Source: Pleomorphomonas sp. PLEO (lineage in GTDB: Bacteria; Pseudomonadota; Alphaproteobacteria; Rhizobiales; Pleomorphomonadaceae). Taken from it: 64,000 nucleotides of DNA. Shown piece after piece: positions 7,816 through 16,627 of the stretch. The first letter of the stretch is position 1; every line of letters starts with the position of its first letter. The stretch is from assembly GCF_041320595.1 (NCBI RefSeq), contig NZ_CP166625.1:3470001-3534000 (forward strand), in the 5' to 3' direction. A program made the translations under genes and the position numbers. The notes beneath the pieces are model-generated. The model made no database searches. It saw only the letters and a program-made list of their open reading frames with translations, and was not told the origin of the DNA.

Positions 7816-9004
7816 GGTTCACTCCTTCTCCCGGCTGGGGGCGGGCCGGCGGCCGGCCGCCACTGCCAGCGGGATCGTTCGAGCCTCGATTACCGCCCGC
7901 CTGCGCGCCGGGATGACCGGACGATGTTTGGGCGCCACTTCGATTGTCACCCGTCATCTGGCTGCTGTCGGGTGTCGTCGAGGCGGTGATTGCGACCACA
8001 TCTGTCGTGTAGCCGGAGCCGCGCAACGCCCTTGTCAGCATGTCCCTGTCCTTGGCAAGGAGATCGGCGGTTTCCTGCCGGGAGGCCACAACCTCGAGCT
8101 CCAGCGATCTGTCGACAAGCCGCATCTTGACGACGACGGCGCCAAGATCTTCCGGTTCGAGCTTGATATGCAGTACCTTGAGTGGCCCGGCGGTGTGGCG
8201 CGACGGTTCGGTCAACTGTGGGGCGGCTTCCGTTGGAGCAGATGCGTTGGCAGCGACGAGTTCTTCACCGACCGCTGTGACGATCTGCTGCACTGGTGAC
8301 AGGCGCGCAACCGGTTCGAAATGTGTTTCGCGGGTAACGATCGACATCTTGATGGGCGCCATATCAGCTGTTTCCGGTTCCGTTACGGTGTCGTTCGCCT
8401 TCTCCAGAAGTGAGGATAGAGCTGCGAATGGATCGACCGTGTCGGTCGTCGCCGGGGAAACTGCATCGCCGCGCATAAGATTGAGGCCGGCAGTCGACGG
8501 AAGCGCCGCGCCAACCGGCCGACCGGGACGATCGGATGCAGTGGGCGCCGTTTTCTCCGGTGAGCCGGCCGATACGTTGGTGTCCCCCGCTCGGGCCGAA
8601 ATCAGCGCAGTGAGGTCGACGGTCGCGGCGGGCTGCTCCCGGCGATCCACCGAGCATTCACCGAGAATGGTCTGCCAAGCGCGCACCGGCTCACCCGAGG
8701 CGATCTGCTCCACGGGCTCCGCCGCGATATTGTTCTCGGGTAATGTCTCGGCTGCCTTGTCGTCCTTGGACTCGACCCGACGGCGAACTGTTGGCAGGCC
8801 ACGCGGCGCGGCGTCGTCCGAAAGCGTCTTCGGTTCCTTGCCGGATGTCCCGGTGCCGTTGTCTTCGTGGCCACCGAGCTGTCGCAATAGGGATCGGAAG
8901 GCAGCTTGGCGGCTGTCGCCACCCTTGGACGTGACTTTGCCGATCGCCTTGTCAGCCGGTTTATCGGTGGCAGGTGACGCCAGCGGCGTGTCGATTCTGG
9001 TCAT
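7769..9004 (-). CDS. fliK: Flagellar hook-length control protein FliK (rhizobial MotD)
   Basis: A 411-residue protein with a long low-complexity N-terminal region rich in Pro, Ala, Thr and charged residues and a C-terminal hook-length domain (residues about 255-345). Its key segment is KLEPEDLGAVVVKMRL followed by VVASRQETADLLAKDRDML. After it comes a glycine-, serine- and asparagine-rich tail. In rhizobia this protein was first called MotD and later shown to be FliK, which measures the hook and switches export specificity. Its ATG overlaps the motC stop as ATGA, so translation is coupled. Confidence 0.9.
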   Translation of the reverse strand: MTRIDTPLASPATDKPADKAIGKVTSKGGDSRQAAFRSLLRQLGGHEDNGTGTSGKEPKTLSDDAAPRGLPTVRRRVESKDDKAAETLPENNIAAEPVEQIASGEPVRAWQTILGECSVDRREQPAATVDLTALISARAGDTNVSAGSPEKTAPTASDRPGRPVGAALPSTAGLNLMRGDAVSPATTDTVDPFAALSSLLEKANDTVTEPETADMAPIKMSIVTRETHFEPVARLSPVQQIVTAVGEELVAANASAPTEAAPQLTEPSRHTAGPLKVLHIKLEPEDLGAVVVKMRLVDRSLELEVVASRQETADLLAKDRDMLTRALRGSGYTTDVVAITASTTPDSSQMTGDNRSGAQTSSGHPGAQAGGNRGSNDPAGSGGRPPARPQPGEGVNHEESGAGRSGGDLYL

Positions 9005-10185
9005 GGGCTGCTTGCCTTTTCCAGGAGGGCGTCAGCGGCCGCAAGGTCCGCTTCGGCGGTCCGCATATTGTCGGTCACCCAGGTATCGCCGCGCTTGGCG
9101 TCGGCGCTGACGACCGGAACAGGATCGAGTGGGGTTGGCACCGTGGGCACCTCGCCAACGGCGCCCGCGACTGCGACGGCGGCGTCCAGCAGATCGGCAT
9201 CTCGCCTTGCGAGTTGACGGCGATTGAGGTTGCCGAGGAGCTTGGCCACATCGGCGATGTCGTTGCCGGCAACGATAGAGGCTGCTGCGTCATAAAGGCC
9301 GGCCCGCATGGCATCGCCGCCGCCGAGCGGGGACAGCTTGGCCGCGTCGGCCGCCGCCGAGCGTGCCGTTGTGAGTTTGCCGTGCACGACGGCTGCCTGA
9401 GCCAGTTGCAGAAACAGCGCCCGCTGGTTCTCGGGGTCGGAGGATTTCAGAATTGCCTCGAGGCGGGGAAAGCGATCGTCGCCATCAGCGATGCCGAGCC
9501 GGGCGATGGCTGTGGCGAAGCGCTGGCGGAAATCCTCTGCGTAAATAGAGGTACCAAAGCGACGGAGGTATTGGCGGGACAGAAATTCGAAATGGTCGAG
9601 ATCGCCCTTCTGGGCGACCAGGAACACCTCGCGACGCAACGCCGCCTCCTCGACCAGAGTTCCCGGCATCAGCAGGCGGGCATCGTCGAGCAAATGAATC
9701 GCCCGGCCCAGATCCTCCCGGGCGACCAGGCCGGCCTGGACCAATGCCACCTGGCCGCCGAGCGACATAGGCAGCGAACGGGCATCGAGCGGCAACAGAT
9801 CCTTGCGGGCTTCGTCCTCGCGGTTCTCGATGTAGGCGAGCGCGCCCGCGGCGAGATTGGTCTCGACGGCGATGGGTGGAGTGCGCGCGAGAAGGCCGCG
9901 CATCAGCCGAGGGCTGCCGCCGGAGAGTGTGTAGGTAACGGCGGCGCGCGCATTGCGCCCATCTTGCCAGATGGCGGGATCGGCCGCGAGGAATTTCCCC
10001 TCCATGACGACGAGCAGCTCGCGCTGGGCAGCCACCGCGGCGGCGTTGCCGCCAGCGATCTGCGCCTGCAACATCTGCAGCGTGCGCACCATTTCAAAAG
10101 GCTGAAGGGCGTCGGCCGTTGCGTCAGCCGCGGCAAGCGGACCTGCGGCCAACAGCGAGACGAGGAAGAGGACGCGGCGGATCAC
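9001..10185 (-). CDS. motC: Periplasmic motility protein MotC
   Basis: A 394-residue protein with a signal peptide (VIRRVLFLVSLLAAGPLAAAD, cleavage near AAA) and a helical body. MotC occurs in rhizobia, where it acts in the periplasm with MotB and needs its chaperone MotE, also encoded in this window. The motif QPFEMVRTLQMLQAQIAGGN after the signal peptide is typical. The GTG at 10185 was chosen: it overlaps the motB stop as GTGA and gives a proper signal peptide, whereas extending upstream adds an arginine-rich segment from inside motB. Confidence 0.9.
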   Translation of the reverse strand: MIRRVLFLVSLLAAGPLAAADATADALQPFEMVRTLQMLQAQIAGGNAAAVAAQRELLVVMEGKFLAADPAIWQDGRNARAAVTYTLSGGSPRLMRGLLARTPPIAVETNLAAGALAYIENREDEARKDLLPLDARSLPMSLGGQVALVQAGLVAREDLGRAIHLLDDARLLMPGTLVEEAALRREVFLVAQKGDLDHFEFLSRQYLRRFGTSIYAEDFRQRFATAIARLGIADGDDRFPRLEAILKSSDPENQRALFLQLAQAAVVHGKLTTARSAAADAAKLSPLGGGDAMRAGLYDAAASIVAGNDIADVAKLLGNLNRRQLARRDADLLDAAVAVAGAVGEVPTVPTPLDPVPVVSADAKRGDTWVTDNMRTAEADLAAADALLEKASSP

Positions 10186-11570
10186 GTTGGCGTCTCCCTG
10201 ATGAGGATCTCGATGCGGCGGTTCTCCGGCGCCTCGGGATCGCCGGCGTTCTTCAGCCAATGGTCGGCATAGCCCTCGATCTTTTCGAAGCGCGTCTCGG
10301 GAACGCCACCACGCACCAGCATGTAGTAAGCCATATGCGCGCGGGCGGTAGAGAGCCGCCAGTTGTCATAGTCCTTGCTGCGGAACGGCCGGGCGTCAGT
10401 GTGGCCGCGCACCACGATCTTGCCGGGCCGCTTCTCGATCAGCTTGCCGATGGCGTCGATGGTCCGGATAAGTTCCGGCTCCGGTTCGGCCGAACCGACG
10501 GCGAACATGCCAAATTTCTGCTCGTCCATCAGCGTGACCAACAGGCCTTCGGGCGCAGCGCTGACTTCAATGCCGGGCGTCGGGCCGATATTGCCGACAG
10601 CAGCCTGAATGTCATGGCCGAGGGTCTTGGCGTCGGCGCCCGATTTGGTCTGGGCGATCTCGACTTGGGCAGGCAAGGGGCCCGCTGCGAGTTTCTCCTC
10701 CTCAGCGGTGCGGGTCGGCTTTCCCAGCTCCGTGTTCGCCGTCGTCGTGGCGTTGGCTGTCTCCGCAGCTTTCTTGGCCGCATCGAGAGCAGCCATCGGG
10801 GCAGGCGGCGGAGGCATTGGCGCGGTCGCAAGCTTTTGCAATTGATCGACCGGCGGCTCGGCAACGGCGGCGGGCTTTGCGGCCTCCTTGGCTTCCGCCT
10901 TTGCGTCGACCTGGGGCTTGGCCGGGGTAGGCTGCGCGCCAACCGGAGTTTCAAAGGCTTTGTCGGCGGCAACAGTGGTGCCGCCATTTTCGTCGCCGTC
11001 CTGCGGCTTGGGGGTTCGCGACATCTTCCAGTAGACCGGATCGAAGGGATCGCGTTGGGCGTCCCCGCCATTGAGGCCGGGTTCGCCCGACTGGCCGAGC
11101 GTTTCGAAGGCGCCGACGTTGTCGGCCGATTGATCGGGCTCGGAACCGGCAACCAGGGCGGCCAATACCGCGTAGGGATCCTCGAACAGCGCAGCTTCCG
11201 AATAGCGCGGCTTGCGCTCGTTTGGCTTGTCGAGCGTCTCGCTATACCCCTTGAGGTTCTCGTCGACGCTTTCGACCGCCGACCGTTGATCCTTGCCGTC
11301 GGGCTTGCCTTCTTTCTCGGTTTCCAATGGGTCGCGCAGGCCCTTCTTGTCGACGGTCGCCTCGGCAAGCTTGATCGGGTTGAAGTAGCTGGCGACTGCC
11401 TCACGCGTCTTCTGGTCGGTAGCGTTGATCAGCCACATCACCAGAAAGAAGGCCATCATAGCCGTCATGAAGTCGGCGTAGGCGATCTTCCAGACACCGG
11501 TATGCGGTTCCTCTGTCCTGCGATGCAGCGCTCGGCGGACGAAGATAATTTCCGGGGGCTCGGCACTCAT
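10182..11570 (-). CDS. motB: Flagellar stator protein MotB
   Basis: A 462-residue stator subunit. One membrane helix follows a short cytoplasmic tail; it includes IAYADFMTAMMAFFLVMWL with the proton-binding Asp about 33. The C-terminal OmpA-like peptidoglycan-binding domain includes IVVRGHTDARPF and WRLSTARAHMAYYML. Between them lies a long Ala/Lys/Pro-rich linker (about residues 55-330), much longer than in enteric MotB but usual for rhizobia. The start could also be a GTG three codons upstream at 11579, which would overlap the preceding gene's stop. MotA is encoded elsewhere in the window at 26218. Confidence 0.94.
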   Translation of the reverse strand: MSAEPPEIIFVRRALHRRTEEPHTGVWKIAYADFMTAMMAFFLVMWLINATDQKTREAVASYFNPIKLAEATVDKKGLRDPLETEKEGKPDGKDQRSAVESVDENLKGYSETLDKPNERKPRYSEAALFEDPYAVLAALVAGSEPDQSADNVGAFETLGQSGEPGLNGGDAQRDPFDPVYWKMSRTPKPQDGDENGGTTVAADKAFETPVGAQPTPAKPQVDAKAEAKEAAKPAAVAEPPVDQLQKLATAPMPPPPAPMAALDAAKKAAETANATTTANTELGKPTRTAEEEKLAAGPLPAQVEIAQTKSGADAKTLGHDIQAAVGNIGPTPGIEVSAAPEGLLVTLMDEQKFGMFAVGSAEPEPELIRTIDAIGKLIEKRPGKIVVRGHTDARPFRSKDYDNWRLSTARAHMAYYMLVRGGVPETRFEKIEGYADHWLKNAGDPEAPENRRIEILIRETPT

Positions 11571-11575
11571 GGTGC

Positions 11576-12199
11576 TCACTCTTCAATGGGAAGGAGGCGG
11601 GCGACCCATTCCCGGAGGCGGGTCTCGATCTGGGTTTCGCCCGCCGTCACGACGATATCGGCGTGGTCGGCGGGGCGGAAAGCAACGGCGGCGGCACGCA
11701 CGCCCAGCTTTTCGGCCAGGCGCTCAAGCAGGTCGGCCGGGCCGGTGATCTCCAAGGACGGTGTCGGGCCGTCGGTCATCAGGATCCCGATACAGGTGGC
11801 AAGGTCGTCTACCGACCGATCGACCATCCGTTCAATGAGAAAAGGCCTGAGGGCGCGGGCGGCGGCAACGCTGAGTTGTTCGCTGAGCGCGGTAAACTGC
11901 TCTTCGATGGTGGCGGCAATCCGCTCGGACTGCTCCTCCACCCAGGCTTTGCGTGCCGCCTCGTGTTCAGCGCGAAGTGACTTTGCCTGTTCGGCCAACG
12001 CTTCCGTCAGCTGCCATTCGGCGTCCGCCCGCTCTTCATTCCTTACCGTGGCGACTGCTTCGGCCACCCGGCGTTCGATTTCCTCGGCGACGGAATAGCC
12101 TAGCGGCTCGATAGGCGGCTCGGCCTCCAGCGGCACCGGCGGCGGATCGGGTCGGTCGAGGTCGAAGATGGCAAGTACGTCGATGGCCGAGCGCAGCAT
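11576..12199 (-). CDS. fliH: FliH-like flagellar export ATPase regulator
   Basis: A 207-residue soluble protein between fliF and motB. It has a proline-rich N-terminus, a long helical, charged, coiled-coil-prone middle (about residues 35-110, rich in Glu, Ala and Arg) and a compact C-terminal domain with a repeated acidic/hydrophobic pattern. This architecture fits FliH, which holds the FliI ATPase at the export gate. FliI is encoded at 29103 and no other FliH candidate is in the window. Sequence identity to enteric FliH is not obvious to me, so the assignment rests on layout and position. Its ATG shares a base with the fliF stop (TGATG). Confidence 0.65.
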   Translation of the reverse strand: MLRSAIDVLAIFDLDRPDPPPVPLEAEPPIEPLGYSVAEEIERRVAEAVATVRNEERADAEWQLTEALAEQAKSLRAEHEAARKAWVEEQSERIAATIEEQFTALSEQLSVAAARALRPFLIERMVDRSVDDLATCIGILMTDGPTPSLEITGPADLLERLAEKLGVRAAAVAFRPADHADIVVTAGETQIETRLREWVARLLPIEE

Positions 12200-13863
12200 C
12201 AGGCGGCCTCCTCTTCACTCATCCACTGCCGGAGGATGCTGGCAGCCTGCTCTTCATCCATCTCGACGAGCTGTTCCAGCACCTTGAGCGGCGAGTTGCG
12301 CATGCGGGAGTTCATATCTTCGATGAGATGCTGCATGCTGCCGGCAGCTTCGCCGGTTGGCAGCGCCGTCTGGCTGGCGCCGGCGAGAGCGGCGGTCGCC
12401 TCGCCGGAGGCATTGGTCAGCGCGGCGGACGCTTCCTTGTCATCGGCCTTTGTCTCGAGACGCGGCAGAAGGGCGTTCATCGCCGGCCTCAGGCCGAACC
12501 AGATGAGCAGCAGCGTCACCGCAAGGATCGCCACCGCGTTGACGACCGTCCCGGCCTGACGCAACAGCACGTCCTTGAATGTCAGCGGCGGTACCGGCGG
12601 CATATCGGCAAAGTTGTCGGCGAAGTCGACGGCGGTCACCTGGATATGGTCGCCCCGTCCCTCGTTGAGGCCGGCGGCGGACGCGGCAAGGTTACGCATC
12701 TCGTTCACGCGGGCATCGATCGCCTCGGCAGTGGGATTCTCGCCGAGCGACTGGGCGACGCGGGCACGGTTGACGATCAGGGCAACCGACAGCGACTTCA
12801 CCTGGTAACCGTCGCTGATCACCTCCTTGGTGGTGGTCGATATTTCGTAGTTGGTCAGCTCCTCGCGCCGCTGATTTTCCTCGCTGGAGCGATCGCCCGG
12901 GTTGGTAGACTGTACGGTCTCTTCGGGCAGGTTCTGTTCGACGGTGGTTGGCGGGTCTTGGCTGGAATTTTGTGAATTGCCATTCTCGCGCACGGTACGC
13001 ACCGAGCGTTCGACACGCGACTCCGGATCAAATAGCGTTTGATTGGTGTGCGTGCGGTCTGTGTTGAGTTCGGCGGCAACGCTGATCTGGAAGTTGTCCG
13101 GACCGAGATAGGGCGTCAGTGCGTGGCGGATGTTGGCCTCGATGCCGGTTGCCACGGTGCGTTCCAGCCGATTGGTCTTGCTGCCAGGCAAGGATGTCGC
13201 GTCCTCTCCCGAAGCGAGCACGCTGCCTTCGGTGTCAAGAACAGTGATGTGGTCGACGCCAAGCCCGGGTACCCCGCCGGCAACCAATTGGCGGATCGCT
13301 TCGGCCATGCGTACGTCATCGGGCACATCGGTGCGGATGATCACAGAGGCGGAGGGTGGCTGCTGGTCGCGCCGGAACGAGCCGCGATCGGGCAGCACGA
13401 TGTGGACGCGTGCCGCCTTGACGCCCTTCATTGTCTGGATAGTGCGGGCGAGCTCACCTTCAAGAGCCCGCACGCGCGTCACCTCCTGCATGAAGGATGT
13501 GAGGCCAAGTGAGCCAAGCTCGTTGAAGAGCTCGTAGCCCGCCGCCGCGCTGCGCGGCAGCCCTTTCTCGGCAAGCAGCATGCGCGCCTGCGAGGTCTGG
13601 GCCGGGGTGACGAAGACCGTGGCGCCGTCGGCACTGACGTCGAAGGCAATACCCGCGTCGGTCAGCGCCGATCCGATCCGTGAAGCGTCGCCGTTCTCGA
13701 GGCTGGTGTAGAGCACCGTATATTGCGGGCGGCTCAGATAATAAGCGGAGCCGGCGATCAACGCCATCATGGTGACGGCGACCATTGCCAGGGCGGCAAG
13801 CCGGCGCGGACCAAGGTCGAGGAGGTTGATCCAGAGGGTTTCTGCGTGTTCGCGAGCGGTCAT
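12199..13863 (-). CDS. fliF: Flagellar MS-ring protein FliF
   Basis: A 554-residue MS-ring protein. It has a first membrane helix (about 22-45), a periplasmic ring domain with YTVLYTSLENGDASRIGSAL and ARVHIVLPDRGSF, a low-complexity Asn/Gln/Pro loop around 300-340, a second membrane helix (about 440-462, AVAILAVTLLLIWFGLRP) and a C-terminal FliG-binding tail ending in MDEEQAASILRQWMSEEE. The MS ring is the first flagellar structure built in the inner membrane. It heads the fliF-fliH-motB-motC-fliK-transglycosylase operon, downstream of the flagellin terminator. Confidence 0.96.
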   Translation of the reverse strand: MTAREHAETLWINLLDLGPRRLAALAMVAVTMMALIAGSAYYLSRPQYTVLYTSLENGDASRIGSALTDAGIAFDVSADGATVFVTPAQTSQARMLLAEKGLPRSAAAGYELFNELGSLGLTSFMQEVTRVRALEGELARTIQTMKGVKAARVHIVLPDRGSFRRDQQPPSASVIIRTDVPDDVRMAEAIRQLVAGGVPGLGVDHITVLDTEGSVLASGEDATSLPGSKTNRLERTVATGIEANIRHALTPYLGPDNFQISVAAELNTDRTHTNQTLFDPESRVERSVRTVRENGNSQNSSQDPPTTVEQNLPEETVQSTNPGDRSSEENQRREELTNYEISTTTKEVISDGYQVKSLSVALIVNRARVAQSLGENPTAEAIDARVNEMRNLAASAAGLNEGRGDHIQVTAVDFADNFADMPPVPPLTFKDVLLRQAGTVVNAVAILAVTLLLIWFGLRPAMNALLPRLETKADDKEASAALTNASGEATAALAGASQTALPTGEAAGSMQHLIEDMNSRMRNSPLKVLEQLVEMDEEQAASILRQWMSEEEAA

Positions 13864-13971
13864 CTGTCGGCCTCGATGCGGTCCGTTGCGTCAGGGGCGG
13901 AGCCGGTGGGCGGCTAGGTCGTCTACGGCTCAGTGTCGTCCGGCAAACTTGCGCGAGCATTGCCGCCAATG

Positions 13972-14000
13972 AAAAAACCACGCCCCGGAGGGCGTGGCTT
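13972..14000 (-). terminator. Rho-independent terminator of the flagellin gene
   Basis: On the minus strand, CCACGCC and GGCGTGG arms enclose a short CT/GG loop and are followed at once by TTTTTTC. It starts 30 bases after the flagellin stop. This is a textbook terminator and isolates flagellin from fliF. Confidence 0.9.
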
Positions 14001-14029
14001 CCTTGCGACTTCGAGCGGGTGGTGATCGC

Positions 14030-15055
14030 TCAGCCGCGGAACAGCGACAGGATGTTCTGGCTGTTGGAGTTGGCGATCGACAGCGCCTGGATGCCGAGCT
14101 GCTGCTGGGTCTGCAACGCCTGGAGGCGTGTCGATTCAGCATTCATGTCGGCGTCGACGAGCTGGCCGATACCGCGGCCGATGGCATCGGTCAGCGACTG
14201 GACGAAGTCCTTTTGCGTGTCGATGCGGTTCTTGACGGCGCCGAGGTTCGAGGCACTGTCGGTCAGCTTGCCGAGGGCGCCATCTACGATCGAGATATAG
14301 GCCGACAGTTTCTCCTGGTCGGCGGCCGAGTCGGTCAGCGTGGAGATGTCCAGGTCCTTGATCGACAGCGTCTGGGCCGTATAGACCGGCGTCGCCGCGC
14401 CGTTGGACGTGGTGATCGCCCACTGGGAGTCGAACAGGCCCTGGCCGCCAACCTTCACCGCGCCGAGCGCAAGGCCCGCGGCATCGGTGGTCGGAGCGGT
14501 ACCGGTGGCGGTAGCGGCCGTATTGGCGTCATAGAGCTTGATCTGGTCGACGTCGACCTGGATCGTCTCGATGGAGATTGCATCGCCAACACGCGAGAAG
14601 GAGGCGACGACCGATTTGTCCTTGTTGTAGTCGGCGGCGCCAGAGTCGACCGACAGCCAGTTCTCACTGTTGAACACCGACGACGAGGCGATGGAGTTCA
14701 TCTGGCCGAGACGGGCCTTGATGTCCTGCTGGATCTGGCCGCGGTTGACGCCCGGGGTCTTGGCGCTGACGAGCAGCTTACCGATCTCGGTAAGCTGGTC
14801 GACGGTGGCATCAAGGGCGGTGTACTGCACATCCACCGTGGCGGCGCCGAGACCGAGGCTGTCCTGAACGGCGGACAGCGACTTGTTGTCGGAGCGCATG
14901 GTGGTGGCGATCGACCAGTAAGCGGCACCGTCGGAGGCGGACGAGATACGCAGGCCGGTGGAAATACGGTTCTGCGTCGTGTCGAGCGACTTGTTGGTGG
15001 ACGCGAGGGTCTGGAGGGCGGTCATTGCCGCGGCATTGGTCAGAAGGCTGGCCAT
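14030..15055 (-). CDS. fla: Flagellin
   Basis: A 341-residue flagellin. Both conserved ends are present: MASLLTNAAAMTALQTL and STGLRISSASDGAAYW at the N-terminus (D0/D1), and TRLQALQTQQQLGIQALS through NILSLFRG at the C-terminus. The middle variable domain (about 145-230) is short, as in rhizobia. It is exported through the flagellar type III system and polymerises into the filament. Only one flagellin gene is visible; rhizobia often have several elsewhere. It forms a single-gene unit between two terminators with a long, folded leader (see the regulatory entries). FlbT and FlaF, the usual flagellin regulators, are encoded at 36116-36867. Confidence 0.96.
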   Translation of the reverse strand: MASLLTNAAAMTALQTLASTNKSLDTTQNRISTGLRISSASDGAAYWSIATTMRSDNKSLSAVQDSLGLGAATVDVQYTALDATVDQLTEIGKLLVSAKTPGVNRGQIQQDIKARLGQMNSIASSSVFNSENWLSVDSGAADYNKDKSVVASFSRVGDAISIETIQVDVDQIKLYDANTAATATGTAPTTDAAGLALGAVKVGGQGLFDSQWAITTSNGAATPVYTAQTLSIKDLDISTLTDSAADQEKLSAYISIVDGALGKLTDSASNLGAVKNRIDTQKDFVQSLTDAIGRGIGQLVDADMNAESTRLQALQTQQQLGIQALSIANSNSQNILSLFRG

Positions 15056-15180
15056 TTTCGTATGTCCCTTTTTGATGAGTGAGTTGGGACATTCCGGGTT
15101 TTCACCGGCATGGCAGGAGCGGCATCATGCCCTTGGATCCTCTTGGTTCGCTGAGCGATCCAACCTGCCATGGCTTCACC
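15056..15180 (-). promoter_or_regulatory. Structured flagellin mRNA leader
   Basis: Several nested inverted repeats lie just before the flagellin ATG. ATGTCCC (15062-15068) pairs with GGGACAT (15086-15092), burying the GGGAC of the ribosome site in a 7-base stem. Further upstream, CATGGCAGG (15109-15117) pairs with CCTGCCATG (15164-15172), and inside it TTGGATC (15133-15139) pairs with GATCCAA (15157-15163), with no bases between the two right-hand arms. The layout suggests a folded 5' untranslated region acting in translation or stability. Confidence 0.65.
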
Positions 15181-15234
15181 TTGCCCGATGAGGCTTGCGC
15201 GAAGCTGACGCGCTGCGAATGGCTTTCCCGGCTA

Positions 15235-15252
15235 CGTTTCCAAGCGGAAACG
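15235..15252. repeat. Perfect inverted repeat upstream of flagellin
   Basis: CGTTTCC and GGAAACG, seven bases each, separated by AAGC, about 180 bases before the flagellin ATG and just below the fliP terminator. It could be an operator or a small leader hairpin; nothing distinguishes these by sequence alone. Confidence 0.5.
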
Positions 15253-15265
15253 CCCCGAACCAAAC

Positions 15266-15300
15266 GCAAAAACCCGCTCCGGTAGTGGGGCGGGTTTTCA
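15266..15300 (-). terminator. Terminator between fliP and flagellin
   Basis: AACCCGC and GCGGGTTT arms around a short loop, followed on the minus strand by TTTTTG. It lies 22 bases after the fliP stop and closes the long motA-to-fliP operon. The reverse strand also ends in a T run, so it could work in both directions. Confidence 0.85.
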
Positions 15301-15321
15301 AAAGCGAAGACTGTTCCGCGG

Positions 15322-16095
15322 CTAAAAGAACGATCGAACCAGACCGCCAATCAGCATGTTCCAGCCGTCGATGAGCACAAAGAACAATACCTTGAAGGGA
15401 AGCGACAGAACGGTGGGAGGGAGCATCATCATGCCCATGGACATGGTGAGCGTCGCCACGATCATGTCGATCACCAGGAAGGGCAAGGCGATCAGAAAAC
15501 CAATCTCAAAACCGCGCCGAAGTTCGGAAATCATGAAAGCGGGGATCAGCACCCGGAGCGGTGTCGCGCCCTCGTCCGTCTTGATGCCGAGATGCTCGGC
15601 GGCAAGGTCATCGAAAAGCTTCAAGTCCTTGTCGCGGACACGTTGGGCCATGAAATCGCGGAAGGGATCGGAGATCTTCTCGAAAGCGACTTCTTCGGAG
15701 ATTTCGTTGCGGGTCAAAGGCAGCACGCCGTCGTTCCAGGCGCGGTCGAAGGTTGGCGCCATAACGTAGAACGTCATGAACAGCGCCAGGCTGATCAGGA
15801 TGAGGTTGGCCGGCGTCGTCTGCAAACCGATGCCGGAGCGCAGGAAGGAGAGGGCGACGACGATGCGGGTGAAGCTCGTCACCATGATCAACAGGCCCGG
15901 CGCCACCGACAACACTGTCAGAAGCGCGACCAGTTGGACGATGCGGCCAGAGGCCGATCCCTCACCGGCTGGGATCAGTGAACTGAGGTCGGGGATTCCA
16001 GAGCCGAGGCCGGGAATCTGGGCGAGGGCCGGCGCGCTCATGGTCACGAGCAGCGGGACGGTCAAAAGCGGGATGGCGAGCAAAAGTTTCTTCAC
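15322..16095 (-). CDS. fliP: Flagellar export gate protein FliP
   Basis: A 257-residue membrane protein of the flagellar type III export gate. It has a cleavable signal peptide (to about residue 25, APALAQ), then SFTRIVVALSFLRSGIGLQTTP, a large periplasmic loop, RVLIPAFMISELRRGFEIGF and MGMMMLPPTVLSLPFKVLFF, the standard FliP signatures. The start is a GTG at 16095 that overlaps the fliL stop as GTGA. FliO is not encoded beside it, as is common in rhizobia. FliQ and FliR, its gate partners, lie in the flgE operon. Confidence 0.95.
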   Translation of the reverse strand: MKKLLLAIPLLTVPLLVTMSAPALAQIPGLGSGIPDLSSLIPAGEGSASGRIVQLVALLTVLSVAPGLLIMVTSFTRIVVALSFLRSGIGLQTTPANLILISLALFMTFYVMAPTFDRAWNDGVLPLTRNEISEEVAFEKISDPFRDFMAQRVRDKDLKLFDDLAAEHLGIKTDEGATPLRVLIPAFMISELRRGFEIGFLIALPFLVIDMIVATLTMSMGMMMLPPTVLSLPFKVLFFVLIDGWNMLIGGLVRSFF

Positions 16096-16619
16096 TGGAC
16101 AACCAGACTTTCAATGATGAGATCTTTCACGTCGCCACCCGAGCGAATGGCGACGCGGTCCTTGAGGTCTTCGCGCAGATGCTGGAGCTGGGTGGCGCCC
16201 TGGAGTTGCCCGACCTTCAGCGTCTTCAGGAAGGCAAGGAGATCCTCGGAGATTTCCGCCGAGACGATCTCCGAGTTGGGCATCTCGTCTTCGAATACGA
16301 TCGCGGCGTCGAGACGAAGCCAGACGTCGGAGGGCTCGGCGAGGTTGGTAACGATCGGCTTCAACCGGTAGAGGCGGGAGGCACGGGGATCGGCCTCTCC
16401 CGACGAGACCGTGTTCTGCTGCTTGCTGGCGTCGGCCACCTGAGCATAGCGAACGAGGTGGACGCCGAGACCAAGACCGGCGGCCACGGCCAGAATCGTC
16501 AGGATAAGTGCCGGCTTCAAAAGGGCGCCACGCTCGGGTGGCGGAGGAAGGCGGCGTACCTCGGTTTCGGTTTCGGTGGGGGTTGCCTCGCGGGCAGCGG
16601 GGAGCGGAAGCTTGGCCAT
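16092..16619 (-). CDS. fliL: Flagellar basal-body-associated protein FliL
   Basis: A 175-residue single-pass membrane protein. A short cytoplasmic proline-rich N-terminus is followed by one helix (about residues 33-55, LKPALILTILAVAAGLGLGV) and a periplasmic SPFH-like domain (YRLKPIVTNLAEPSDVWLRLD, later FLKTLKVGQLQG and HLREDLKDRV). FliL surrounds the stator and supports torque. It sits between flgH and fliP, overlapping fliP by four bases. Confidence 0.92.
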   Translation of the reverse strand: MAKLPLPAAREATPTETETEVRRLPPPPERGALLKPALILTILAVAAGLGLGVHLVRYAQVADASKQQNTVSSGEADPRASRLYRLKPIVTNLAEPSDVWLRLDAAIVFEDEMPNSEIVSAEISEDLLAFLKTLKVGQLQGATQLQHLREDLKDRVAIRSGGDVKDLIIESLVVQ

Positions 16620-16627
16620 GCTGTCTC

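Noticed and set aside
10119-12098. A 659-codon open frame on the plus strand opposite motB, motC and the FliH-like gene
   Set aside because: It runs antisense to clearly recognised genes, has arginine- and glycine-rich composition typical of GC-rich shadow frames, and no ribosome site.
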